DNA of 7,917 nt, from contig JAFRZS010000085.1 in assembly GCA_017442445.1 (NCBI GenBank), positions 1 through 7,917 on the forward strand. Reading direction: 5' to 3'. Within the stretch, counting starts at the first letter, position 1; every line of letters begins with the position of its first letter. The position numbers and the translations under genes were made by a program. Origin of the DNA: Clostridia bacterium (GTDB lineage: Bacteria; Bacillota; Clostridia; Oscillospirales; Acutalibacteraceae). This document shows positions 1 to 6,239 of the stretch, in pieces. The notes beneath the pieces were generated by a model, which was not told the DNA's origin, made no database searches, and saw nothing but the letters and a program-made list of their open reading frames with translations.

Positions 1-1311
1 AACTTCAGGAACAACATAGATTGCGATGTACTGAACAAGAACATGATAAGCGATGCTCTTGATTGTGTTTGCATCTTCGGGAAGCATTACATCCGGAAGG
101 AATGTGGGGATAACCCATTTAAGAACGGGTGTAAGGAATGTAGATGTGTAAGCAACGAGTTCGTCGGGATCTGTCGGAACTTCGCTGTCATCAAGCTGAC
201 CGTCACCGAAGAGAGGATAAACAATCTTAAGGAGATTGAGAAGGTTGCTCATGATTGTATCATTAGCACCTGTTTTCCACTCAAAGAATCCGGGAGCGAG
301 AAGATTATTGATTACGTGACCTAAAAGGTCATTGAGCTGATTGATAACACCTTTGTTACGATTGAAATTGAATTCGGGGATATTATAGTCGAAGTTGATA
401 AGTGATGCATAAGCATCAAGGTCTGAACCACCTTCGCCCGAACCGTCAAGTCCGAAGAGTTCAAGAAGCATATCCTTAAGTTCACCGTTGAGCATGGGAA
501 CGAGAACACCGTTGATACCTCTGTCGGCGAGTTCAGTTACTATACTATAGAAACTTCTGTCAAGGTCAAGCAAACCGTCGCCGAGAAGGAGTTCTATGTA
601 ATGGATCTGATTAGGATCGCCGCCTGCAGCGATATCCTCAGCAATATCTTCTCTTTCGTCCATAATCATTTCATCAATAAGGTTATTAATGATTACCTGT
701 GCAAGCTGGTCAAGTGTGTACTGATTTGCATAAGAAGTACTCATATCTTCATATGCTTCTTCAAATACCATCTCTTTGAGCATTGTTGCAAGGTCAACAT
801 AGTCACCGATATCAATAAACCAGCCGACAACACCTAAATCAATGCTGCCGTCAACAAGGCTTGAAAGGATACCTTTGTTTTCATAAAGGAAATCGATAAG
901 AGCGTATACCATATTAAGGTCTGAATAATAATCGGATTCAATACGACGATTATCTCTGATTGCTCCGAATTCGATGTCCTTAAGGTCACCTAAAAGGTAT
1001 TTACCTGCTTTCCAGAGAGCTGTGTTTCTCAAGTCAATGATTGATTGGAATGCAGCGTTGATTGAAGTAAGGTCAATTAACGGTAAGACGTAAAGGTCAA
1101 ACGTCATTTCTTCTTCAGCCAACAAATCATCGACCATATCCAGGAAGATGGATGCTGCTTGCTCCGCCGTCAAATACGGATTGTCGATGGAGTCATAGGT
1201 TTTCATGTTGCCGTCTAAATACGGCGCTCTTGCACTTACAGCTGCTGACATTGATGTGAACAACATCACGAAAGCCAAAAGTACACTGAGCAGGCGAGTA
1301 GATTTTTTCAT
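1..1311 (-). CDS. Large secreted helical protein, N-terminal part (paralogue of the 1945-6153 gene); cut by left window edge
   Basis: The minus strand is open from ATG at 1311-1309 to the first base, giving 437 codons with no stop and no end in the window. Residues 1-27 form a Sec signal peptide: basic start (MKKSTR), hydrophobic core (LLSVLLAFVMLF) and a VSA cleavage site before R28. The mature part looks mostly alpha-helical, rich in Leu, Ile, Asp and Glu, with no motif I can assign to a catalytic family. It aligns along its length with the N-terminus of the gene at 1945. Shared pieces include RLLSVLLA near the start, IDNP at about residue 43, a GIN...VP.LNG.LK motif near residues 263-275, and a segment around residues 290-345 with VIN.L and a W.TG.N motif. 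GGAGG lies 9 nt upstream of the ATG, which supports this start. By analogy the missing C-terminus may carry FIVAR-like repeats and a dockerin-like tail, but that is inference. Function is unknown; it is exported and probably extracellular. Confidence 0.9.
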   Translation of the reverse strand, partial: MKKSTRLLSVLLAFVMLFTSMSAAVSARAPYLDGNMKTYDSIDNPYLTAEQAASIFLDMVDDLLAEEEMTFDLYVLPLIDLTSINAAFQSIIDLRNTALWKAGKYLLGDLKDIEFGAIRDNRRIESDYYSDLNMVYALIDFLYENKGILSSLVDGSIDLGVVGWFIDIGDYVDLATMLKEMVFEEAYEDMSTSYANQYTLDQLAQVIINNLIDEMIMDEREDIAEDIAAGGDPNQIHYIELLLGDGLLDLDRSFYSIVTELADRGINGVLVPMLNGELKDMLLELFGLDGSGEGGSDLDAYASLINFDYNIPEFNFNRNKGVINQLNDLLGHVINNLLAPGFFEWKTGANDTIMSNLLNLLKIVYPLFGDGQLDDSEVPTDPDELVAYTSTFLTPVLKWVIPTFLPDVMLPEDANTIKSIAYHVLVQYIAIYVVPEV

Positions 1312-1320
1312 AATTTTTTA

Positions 1321-1325
1321 CCTCC
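1321..1325 (-). promoter_or_regulatory. Shine-Dalgarno of the left minus-strand gene
   Basis: CCTCC on the plus strand reads GGAGG on the minus strand, 9 nt before the ATG at 1311. It fixes the start codon of the left gene. Confidence 0.85.
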
Positions 1326-1347
1326 ACTTTTGATTTGAATCGCCTGT

Positions 1348-1365
1348 TTGTCCGCAAAAGGACAA
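1348..1365 (-). other. Small hairpin in the 5' leader of the minus-strand gene
   Basis: TTGTCC (1348-1353) and GGACAA (1360-1365) form a perfect 6-bp stem with a 6-nt loop. The same 1348-1353 arm could instead pair with the second GGACAA copy at 1370-1375, so two mutually exclusive structures are possible in the roughly 70-nt leader. No U-tract follows, so this is not a terminator. A regulatory role is speculative. Confidence 0.35.
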
Positions 1366-1378
1366 TAACGGACAATAA
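1360..1378. repeat. Tandem 9-bp direct repeat just downstream of the predicted minus-strand transcription start
   Basis: GGACAATAA occurs at 1360-1368 and again at 1370-1378, separated by a single C, giving a 10-bp period (one helical turn). On the minus strand this reads TTATTGTCC twice, about 5-24 nt after the expected transcription start. The position and helical phasing would suit an operator bound by a repressor, but it could also be a chance or slippage repeat. Confidence 0.5.
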
Positions 1379-1389
1379 TATCCTCTTAA

Positions 1390-1418
1390 ATTTTATGCCA
1401 TGTTAACGATTTTGTCAA
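1390..1418 (-). promoter_or_regulatory. Sigma-A type promoter for the left minus-strand gene
   Basis: On the minus strand a perfect -35 TTGACA (plus 1418-1413) is followed after exactly 17 nt by a -10 TAAAAT (plus 1395-1390). Transcription would start near 1383, giving a leader of roughly 70 nt to the ATG at 1311. The hexamers and the spacing are the same as in the plus-strand promoter at 1691-1719, so the divergent paralogues may be transcribed by the same holoenzyme at similar strength. Confidence 0.75.
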
Positions 1419-1690
1419 GACTTTCCACGATATTTTATTTACTTTTTAAAATGTTAATTTCGAAAAAACACAGGAAAAGGAGGTTTTTTGTAAAGGTAAA
1501 AAACTTGAATTGAAGAAAAAATACAAATAAAGAGCAAGTAAAAAAGCTTTACTCAGGGAAATTTTCAGGGTGTTTTATTTAAAAAAAGAAGCTGAAGGCA
1601 GAAAATTTACCGAAAAAAAAGACTGATATTTTCATGTGTAGAAAATTAATGCTGTTTATTATACGAAATGCACAAAAATTATAATCTATA
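1419..1690. other. AT-rich intergenic spacer between divergent promoters; no gene seen
   Basis: This 272-bp stretch is very AT-rich with many A-runs. I find no credible coding frame, tRNA or IS remnant. A Shine-Dalgarno-like AAGGAGGT at 1477-1484 leads only to a TTG followed at once by TAA. A weak inverted repeat, AGTAAA (1537-1542) with TTTACT (1548-1553), may be chance. The A-tracts could act as UP elements or as a curved binding region for regulators shared by the two flanking promoters. Confidence 0.6.
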
Positions 1691-1719
1691 TTGACAAAAA
1701 CGGATATTTAGTATAAAAT
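1691..1719 (+). promoter_or_regulatory. Sigma-A type promoter for the right-hand operon
   Basis: Perfect -35 TTGACA (1691-1696), a 17-nt spacer, and -10 TAAAAT (1714-1719) within TATAAAAT. The expected start is the purine at 1726-1727. This lies about 219 nt upstream of the ATG at 1945, which gives an unusually long 5' leader that overlaps the structured RNA region. AT-rich sequence directly upstream may act as an UP element. Confidence 0.8.
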
Positions 1720-1725
1720 CTTGAT

Positions 1726-1944
1726 AGGATTGGTGTATAGCCACCAAGTGCAGATTTTATGAGCATTTGTGAAAAAACACCCTCGGAACTCTATACCATT
1801 ATATATATACGCGTACACGCGTAAGGAAACGGAGTTCAGAGTATTGATTCAGTTCCGTGACGGGTAGGCAGAGTTAATTTCTCGGTGGCTTTGCGAAACC
1901 CGATAATAAATGTTCCCGGAAAAATACAAAATGGAGGAAAAAAC
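1726..1944 (+). ncRNA. Long structured 5' leader; candidate cis-regulatory RNA or independent ncRNA
   Basis: Between promoter and start codon lie about 219 nt with little coding capacity and many complementary segments. Hairpin 1: TTGGTG (1730-1735) with CACCAA (1742-1747). Hairpin 2: GTG (1748-1750) with CAC (1778-1780), extended by 1751-1755 with 1765-1769. A GC-rich hairpin pairs ACGCG (1809-1813) with CGCGT (1818-1822). GAACTC (1786-1791) can pair with GAGTTC (1832-1837), competing with a stem of 1829-1836 and 1851-1858. CGGGT (1861-1865) pairs with ACCCG (1898-1902) and encloses a small GAG/CTC hairpin. The loop of hairpin 1 (TATAG, 1736-1740) is complementary to CTATA at 1791-1795, a possible pseudoknot. 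No intrinsic terminator is seen before the Shine-Dalgarno. I could not match it to cobalamin, SAM, TPP, T-box, ydaO or c-di-GMP consensus features that I know. An orphan class such as raiA-type RNA is possible but unverified. Confidence 0.5.
1933..1937 (+). promoter_or_regulatory. Shine-Dalgarno deciding the 1945 start
   Basis: GGAGG sits 7 nt before ATG at 1945. A GTG at 1885 would extend the frame by 20 residues. However, it has no ribosome site, lies within the structured leader, and would put a non-signal sequence ahead of the signal peptide. The ATG at 1945 is therefore chosen. Confidence 0.9.
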
Positions 1945-4900
1945 ATGAGCAAAACAAAAAGACTACTCAGCGTACTGCTTGCAGCTGTCATGGTATTCAC
2001 AACAATGGCAGTAGGCGCAAGCGCATTGCCCTCATACAGTATTGACGGTGCTCTCTCTTATGACAACATCGACAATCCTGTTCTGACGGTTGACCAATGC
2101 TCCACCATGATGCTTGACTATCTTGATGAAGAATTGGCAGAAGAAGGAGACGATTTAGTCTTCGAAATCGGTAACATCAGCTTGGATGCAAGATCAATAG
2201 ATAATGCTCTTGATTCAATCTGGGATATCAGATGTAATGAGGCTATCTTTACAGAGCTCTTACTCGGTAAAGACCTTGTAACACTTGACGTAAGTGCTAT
2301 TTCAACACACAGACGTGCGAGTGCAGGCAATACAGATACAGACCTTCTTTATGATGTTCTTACTGTATTCTCGGCAAACGCAGAATTACTCAGTAAGATA
2401 TTTGACTGGAGTATCGACCTCGGTCAGCTTCTTAATACAGCACTCGCTTTCATTCCTGCAGAATACATGGAAATCGTTGAAAACATACCTGCAGGTCTTA
2501 AGAAGATTTTATACAACTATCTTAACAACACCGAGAATCAGCCCGTTCCTGCCGACGTAACAATGGATACAATGGTTCAGGATCTTATCGACGATCTTAT
2601 CGTTCAGTTCGTACCTTCATTGGCAAACGAAAACCTCGACATCGCTGACACAAGCGTTTACGATGTATTGAGAGTTGTTGCTGAAGCAGGTATCAATGAA
2701 TTCGGTGTTCCGGAACTCAACGGCAACGTATTAAAGTATGTCCGTGAATTCTGCGGCGTTACATATGTAAAGGGTGATCCCGACAACGGCGGTAACGAAA
2801 GCAATCTTAATGCTTTTGCAGACATCCTTGACATTCACTATGAAGTAACTCCTTACTATTTCTCAGACAGCAGCGCAAACATTATGGACGAACTCAATAA
2901 TCTTGCTGCTCACATCATCAACGAAATGCTCGTTGACGACGTTTGGGAAACAGGCGGAAACGAAAAGATCCTTGACAACCTTGCAGCAGTTGCAAGACTT
3001 ATCCTTGACAAGGCTCCTGAAGTTTTCGAAGGCTTCGGCGTTGAACTTCCCTCAGAAGAAGAAATCGCAGGAATGACATCTGTTGAATTATTCACAGAAG
3101 CTGCATTCATCATCGTAGAAAGCTTAGTTGACTATATTTACATCGATTATGATAATTGCACATCACTCAGAGGTCTCGTAACTTATGCGTTGATGACAAT
3201 TGCAGCTGACTTCCTTCCTGTTATGGACTATCAGGCAATGATCGAAGACGGCAAACTTGATCCCAACACAAATGAAGGTATCCTCATGGTAGCAACAGAC
3301 CTTGTTGTTTACTTCATGAACGGTTATCTCAACATTGACCTTGAAGAAAACTTCGACGTTGGTGAATCAGTTCTTTCATTTGACGAATTCCTCAACGAAG
3401 TTGTTGACTATGCATTAAGCTACATCCCCGGTCTTGTTGATACAACAGACTTCACAGCTACAGACTCAGCATGGGATAAGTTTGATAAGGTAGTATTCGA
3501 TCTTCTTCCTCTTGATGAGTGGTTGAATATCGAAGGTTCAGAAGACCTTGTTATGAATAAGTTTGTTGATAGCGTTTTTGAACTTGACTTCGAAAATCAT
3601 GTATCAATCTTCACAAGAAAAGAAGACAAGAACGCTCCTCTTTACAAGGGCGCAACAAACCTTCTTATCACAGTTGTTATGAACCTCTTCAACGAAGTAT
3701 TCCCCGGCACATTTGCAAATCCCGAAAGTATTGATTGCTTCGAAGATTTAATGACTCAGCAGATGTTCAAGTCAGTTGTCAAGAACCTCCTTTTAGCTAT
3801 CGGTGCAAAGAAGAAGGCAATTGTTGACTCACTTATTCCTCTTGCAGTTATCTTCATGGACTTCGCAGATCCTCAGGAACTCGAACCCATCGAAGTTGAT
3901 GCACCCAAAGCAATCGTTCTTTCAAACGGTGCTATCCCCGCAGGCACACAGATGACAATCACAAACACATCTGAAGGTCTCAACACAGCTTGGACAAATG
4001 CAAACGGCGAATTTGCACAGGACCAGCTTTATAAGTATGTTATCACATCTGTAGCAGTAAGTTCTAATACAGTTAAGGTAACAAACAATGGTATCGCTAT
4101 TTCTGAAGCTAACCCCGTAACAATCAACGGTGGTAAATCAGTTACACTTGATATCACAGGTACAGCAGCTAACTTTACACCCATAACATTTGAAATCGTT
4201 TATGACATCACAGAAGAGCATGGCGAAAAGCTCATCGAAAACGGTGTAGCATACGCTTATTCTTTCGTAACTAACACAGCTTCAGACGCAGGTCTTAACA
4301 GCAGAACAAAGGTTAATAACTTTGAACTTAAAGACCTCAAGAGATATGTTTACACATCATCTCTCAGCGGATTTGAACAGACACTTCGTATTGAGCATGA
4401 ATACGATGACGGCGCTTACAACGGTGGCGGTACAGTTACATCAGTTGTAGTAGAAGGCGACCTTCCGGACGGACTTATTGTTAACACCGATGTTAATGAA
4501 ACATTGAGAGCTGTTGAAGGTGAAGACGATGTAGCATTGGTATATATCGATCTTATCCTTAAGGACGATACATATGTAAGACCTGAAGGTGAAGAACCTC
4601 AGTACGGTACTTACAATGTAAATCTTGGTGTTGTTATCAACGGCACAAAGATTACAGTTCCCGTAACATTCTGCTACTACAATGGTGCAGGACTTAGCTC
4701 ACTTGTTAAGAACTGCCAGGAAGAAAACTTGCAGCCCATCGACTTTACAGGTGGTGCGACATCAGCAGAATGGAAAGAATACAAAGATGCATTAACTTAT
4801 GCAGCAGGTATTGCTAACATTCCGTTTAACCAGTCAATCCTTGATAAGAAATTACCTTACATGGAAGGCGCAGCTACTAGACTTGCAGAAGCAAGAGCAG

Positions 4901-6153
4901 CTCTCAACGAACTCCAGGTATCATCAGGTAAAGCAACATTAGGAGCACTTCTTGACGAATACGAAGGAAATGCTGACAATGATGATATCCCGCTTGCAGA
5001 CCGTAACTATTTCGGACGTGAAGACTTCATTCTTTACACATATCTCCGTTATAAAGATTACAGTCACGATGCTGAAAAAGCAGCTGAAAAGAAGAACCTT
5101 GACTCAATTGACGCAACATACGCAATCCATAAGCTCAAGCTTTACCATGATCGTCTTGTCGCAAGATGGCCCGATACACTTCAGCTTGAATACGCTGTAG
5201 CACGTTTCGAGGAAAAAGAATATGACGAAACATTGTACACAGAAGCTTCATGGGCAAGAATGATGGAAGCATATGATTATGCTCTCTATCTCATCGACTT
5301 GTTCTACAACAGTGATGAAATCTTTGATGAATATGGCAACCCGAACCTTGACGTATTCTCACAGTCACAGATCAATGTAACACGCCGTGCACTTATCGTT
5401 GCTGAAAATGCACTCGCAGTTGATACAGGTGAAATGGCTGACTATACACAGCTTGATGCTTACATCGAAGAAGCAGAAGCAATCGACACATCACTCTACA
5501 CACCTGAAACAGTAGAAATCCTTGAAAATGTACTTGCAGCAGCGAAGGACATTGATCGCGAACTTACTTATGACCTTCAGGGCGAAGTTGATGAAGTTGC
5601 TGATCTTCTCAGAAAAGCTATCGACAACCTCAAGGAAATCGAAGTTGTAGTTCCTTCAGAACCCGTTGTTTCAGTTGTTGACGGTTCAACAGCAATCATT
5701 GATGCTGACTATGCAATGAACAACCTTGGTTTAGAAACTGTATTGGTATATGGCCTTGCTGAATATCTCTACGATGCAAGTGAATACATTACAGTTGAAA
5801 ACGGTACAATTGAGTACACATATGTTGAAGGATTTGACGGTCAGTTAGGTACAGGTACTGTTATAACTGCATACGACAATGACGGCAACGTATTTGCAGA
5901 GTACACAGTTGTTATCTTTGGTGACTACAACGGTGACGGTATCGTTGATACAGAAGATACAGGTTACTTCGGTTCAATCGCTAACTTCGAAATCTTTGAT
6001 TATTTCGAAATGGCACATCTCTTCGCAGCAGCAGACGTAAACGGTGACCTTACTGTTGACGCAATGGATGATTACGATGTAAACACAGTAGCTAACTACG
6101 AAGCATACATCGATCAGACAGTAACAGAAGGCACACGTGTATTCAGCTGGTAA
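1945..6153 (+). CDS. Giant secreted protein: helical N-terminal region, Ig-like and FIVAR-like repeats, C-terminal beta module and dockerin-like tail
   Basis: This 1402-residue protein has a Sec signal peptide (residues 1-27: basic MSKTKR, hydrophobic core, ASA cleavage site). Residues 30-640 are mainly helical and homologous to the divergent left gene. Residues 650-780 are beta-rich. Residues 800-910 are a probable Ig-like domain with a GDLPDGL motif reminiscent of He_PIG-type folds. Helical segments follow at about 917-992 and 993-1080. Then come FIVAR-like repeats at about 1085-1158 (LYTEASW) and 1164-1233 (ADYTQLD, EAEAIDTSLYTPE, AIDNLKE). A beta module occupies about 1241-1325 (YGLAE, GTGT). 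A dockerin type I-like tail at 1326-1395 has calcium loops at 1327-1338 (DYNGDGIVDTED) and 1364-1375 (DVNGDLTVDAMD) and ends near IDQT. No catalytic motif and no LPXTG anchor is visible, so attachment is probably through the dockerin-like tail. It is the first gene of a likely operon with 6237-7394 and 7501 onward. Function is not known; a scaffold, adhesin or cell-surface structural role is inferred. Confidence 0.93.
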   Translation: MSKTKRLLSVLLAAVMVFTTMAVGASALPSYSIDGALSYDNIDNPVLTVDQCSTMMLDYLDEELAEEGDDLVFEIGNISLDARSIDNALDSIWDIRCNEAIFTELLLGKDLVTLDVSAISTHRRASAGNTDTDLLYDVLTVFSANAELLSKIFDWSIDLGQLLNTALAFIPAEYMEIVENIPAGLKKILYNYLNNTENQPVPADVTMDTMVQDLIDDLIVQFVPSLANENLDIADTSVYDVLRVVAEAGINEFGVPELNGNVLKYVREFCGVTYVKGDPDNGGNESNLNAFADILDIHYEVTPYYFSDSSANIMDELNNLAAHIINEMLVDDVWETGGNEKILDNLAAVARLILDKAPEVFEGFGVELPSEEEIAGMTSVELFTEAAFIIVESLVDYIYIDYDNCTSLRGLVTYALMTIAADFLPVMDYQAMIEDGKLDPNTNEGILMVATDLVVYFMNGYLNIDLEENFDVGESVLSFDEFLNEVVDYALSYIPGLVDTTDFTATDSAWDKFDKVVFDLLPLDEWLNIEGSEDLVMNKFVDSVFELDFENHVSIFTRKEDKNAPLYKGATNLLITVVMNLFNEVFPGTFANPESIDCFEDLMTQQMFKSVVKNLLLAIGAKKKAIVDSLIPLAVIFMDFADPQELEPIEVDAPKAIVLSNGAIPAGTQMTITNTSEGLNTAWTNANGEFAQDQLYKYVITSVAVSSNTVKVTNNGIAISEANPVTINGGKSVTLDITGTAANFTPITFEIVYDITEEHGEKLIENGVAYAYSFVTNTASDAGLNSRTKVNNFELKDLKRYVYTSSLSGFEQTLRIEHEYDDGAYNGGGTVTSVVVEGDLPDGLIVNTDVNETLRAVEGEDDVALVYIDLILKDDTYVRPEGEEPQYGTYNVNLGVVINGTKITVPVTFCYYNGAGLSSLVKNCQEENLQPIDFTGGATSAEWKEYKDALTYAAGIANIPFNQSILDKKLPYMEGAATRLAEARAALNELQVSSGKATLGALLDEYEGNADNDDIPLADRNYFGREDFILYTYLRYKDYSHDAEKAAEKKNLDSIDATYAIHKLKLYHDRLVARWPDTLQLEYAVARFEEKEYDETLYTEASWARMMEAYDYALYLIDLFYNSDEIFDEYGNPNLDVFSQSQINVTRRALIVAENALAVDTGEMADYTQLDAYIEEAEAIDTSLYTPETVEILENVLAAAKDIDRELTYDLQGEVDEVADLLRKAIDNLKEIEVVVPSEPVVSVVDGSTAIIDADYAMNNLGLETVLVYGLAEYLYDASEYITVENGTIEYTYVEGFDGQLGTGTVITAYDNDGNVFAEYTVVIFGDYNGDGIVDTEDTGYFGSIANFEIFDYFEMAHLFAAADVNGDLTVDAMDDYDVNTVANYEAYIDQTVTEGTRVFSW

Positions 6154-6172
6154 TATAATAATTTAATTTAAG

Positions 6173-6203
6173 TTCATCGGAGGGGGAAACCCTCTCCGAT
6201 GAA
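6173..6203 (+). terminator. Strong intercistronic hairpin; partial terminator or mRNA-processing/stability element
   Basis: The arms 6173-6186 and 6190-6203 make a 14-bp stem with a single G-U pair and an AAA triloop. The sequence after it (TGCCCCTTTATTAATAA) has only a short T-run, so termination is probably incomplete. Lying 20 nt after the stop codon at 6153 and 21 nt before the next Shine-Dalgarno, it could lower or separate expression of the downstream gene, or protect the upstream mRNA 3' end. Confidence 0.5.
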
Positions 6204-6223
6204 TGCCCCTTTATTAATAAGAG

Positions 6224-6239
6224 GGAGGATTTTGATTTG
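6224..6239 (+). promoter_or_regulatory. Shine-Dalgarno and non-canonical TTG start of the 385-residue gene
   Basis: GGAGG (6224-6228) lies 8 nt before TTG at 6237. The residues that follow, KNIKKLIAL, are a typical signal-peptide start, and no in-frame ATG sits near this ribosome site, so TTG is the start codon. A TTG start behind a strong hairpin may reduce output relative to the upstream gene. Confidence 0.8.

Noticed and set aside
43..324. Plus-strand open frame of 93 codons
   Set aside because: It lies antisense within the minus-strand gene 1-1311, which has a signal peptide, ribosome site and paralogue; the plus frame has none of these.
601..837. Plus-strand open frame of 78 codons, Cys- and Ile-rich
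   Set aside because: Antisense shadow of the left gene, with no Shine-Dalgarno and no recognisable domain.
1193..1375. Minus-strand open frame of 60 codons beginning upstream of the left gene
   Set aside because: It overlaps the true start at 1311 in another frame and crosses the Shine-Dalgarno; its sequence is unlike any family I know.
1477..1493. Shine-Dalgarno-like AAGGAGGT in the intergenic spacer
   Set aside because: The nearest start (TTG at 1488) is followed immediately by TAA, so no product is encoded.
1759..1824. Possible 21-codon upstream ORF in the leader (ATG at 1759, TAA at 1822-1824)
   Set aside because: No Shine-Dalgarno precedes it, and most of it overlaps the predicted stems. 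A leader peptide is not excluded but is unsupported.
1861..1905. Minus-strand reading CGCAAAGCC resembles the core of c-di-GMP-I (GEMM) riboswitches
   Set aside because: The other conserved half (GCACAGGGCAAACC-like segment) is absent on that strand, and it is more than 500 nt upstream of the left gene promoter, so it would not be transcribed with that gene.
1885..1944. GTG-initiated 20-residue N-terminal extension of the large gene
   Set aside because: No ribosome site before 1885, it lies in a structured leader, and it would block a typical signal peptide. ATG at 1945 has GGAGG at the right distance.
1910..1948. 12-codon frame overlapping the large gene start (ATGA-type overlap at 1945-1948)
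   Set aside because: No ribosome site upstream, and it contains the Shine-Dalgarno of the real gene; most likely chance.
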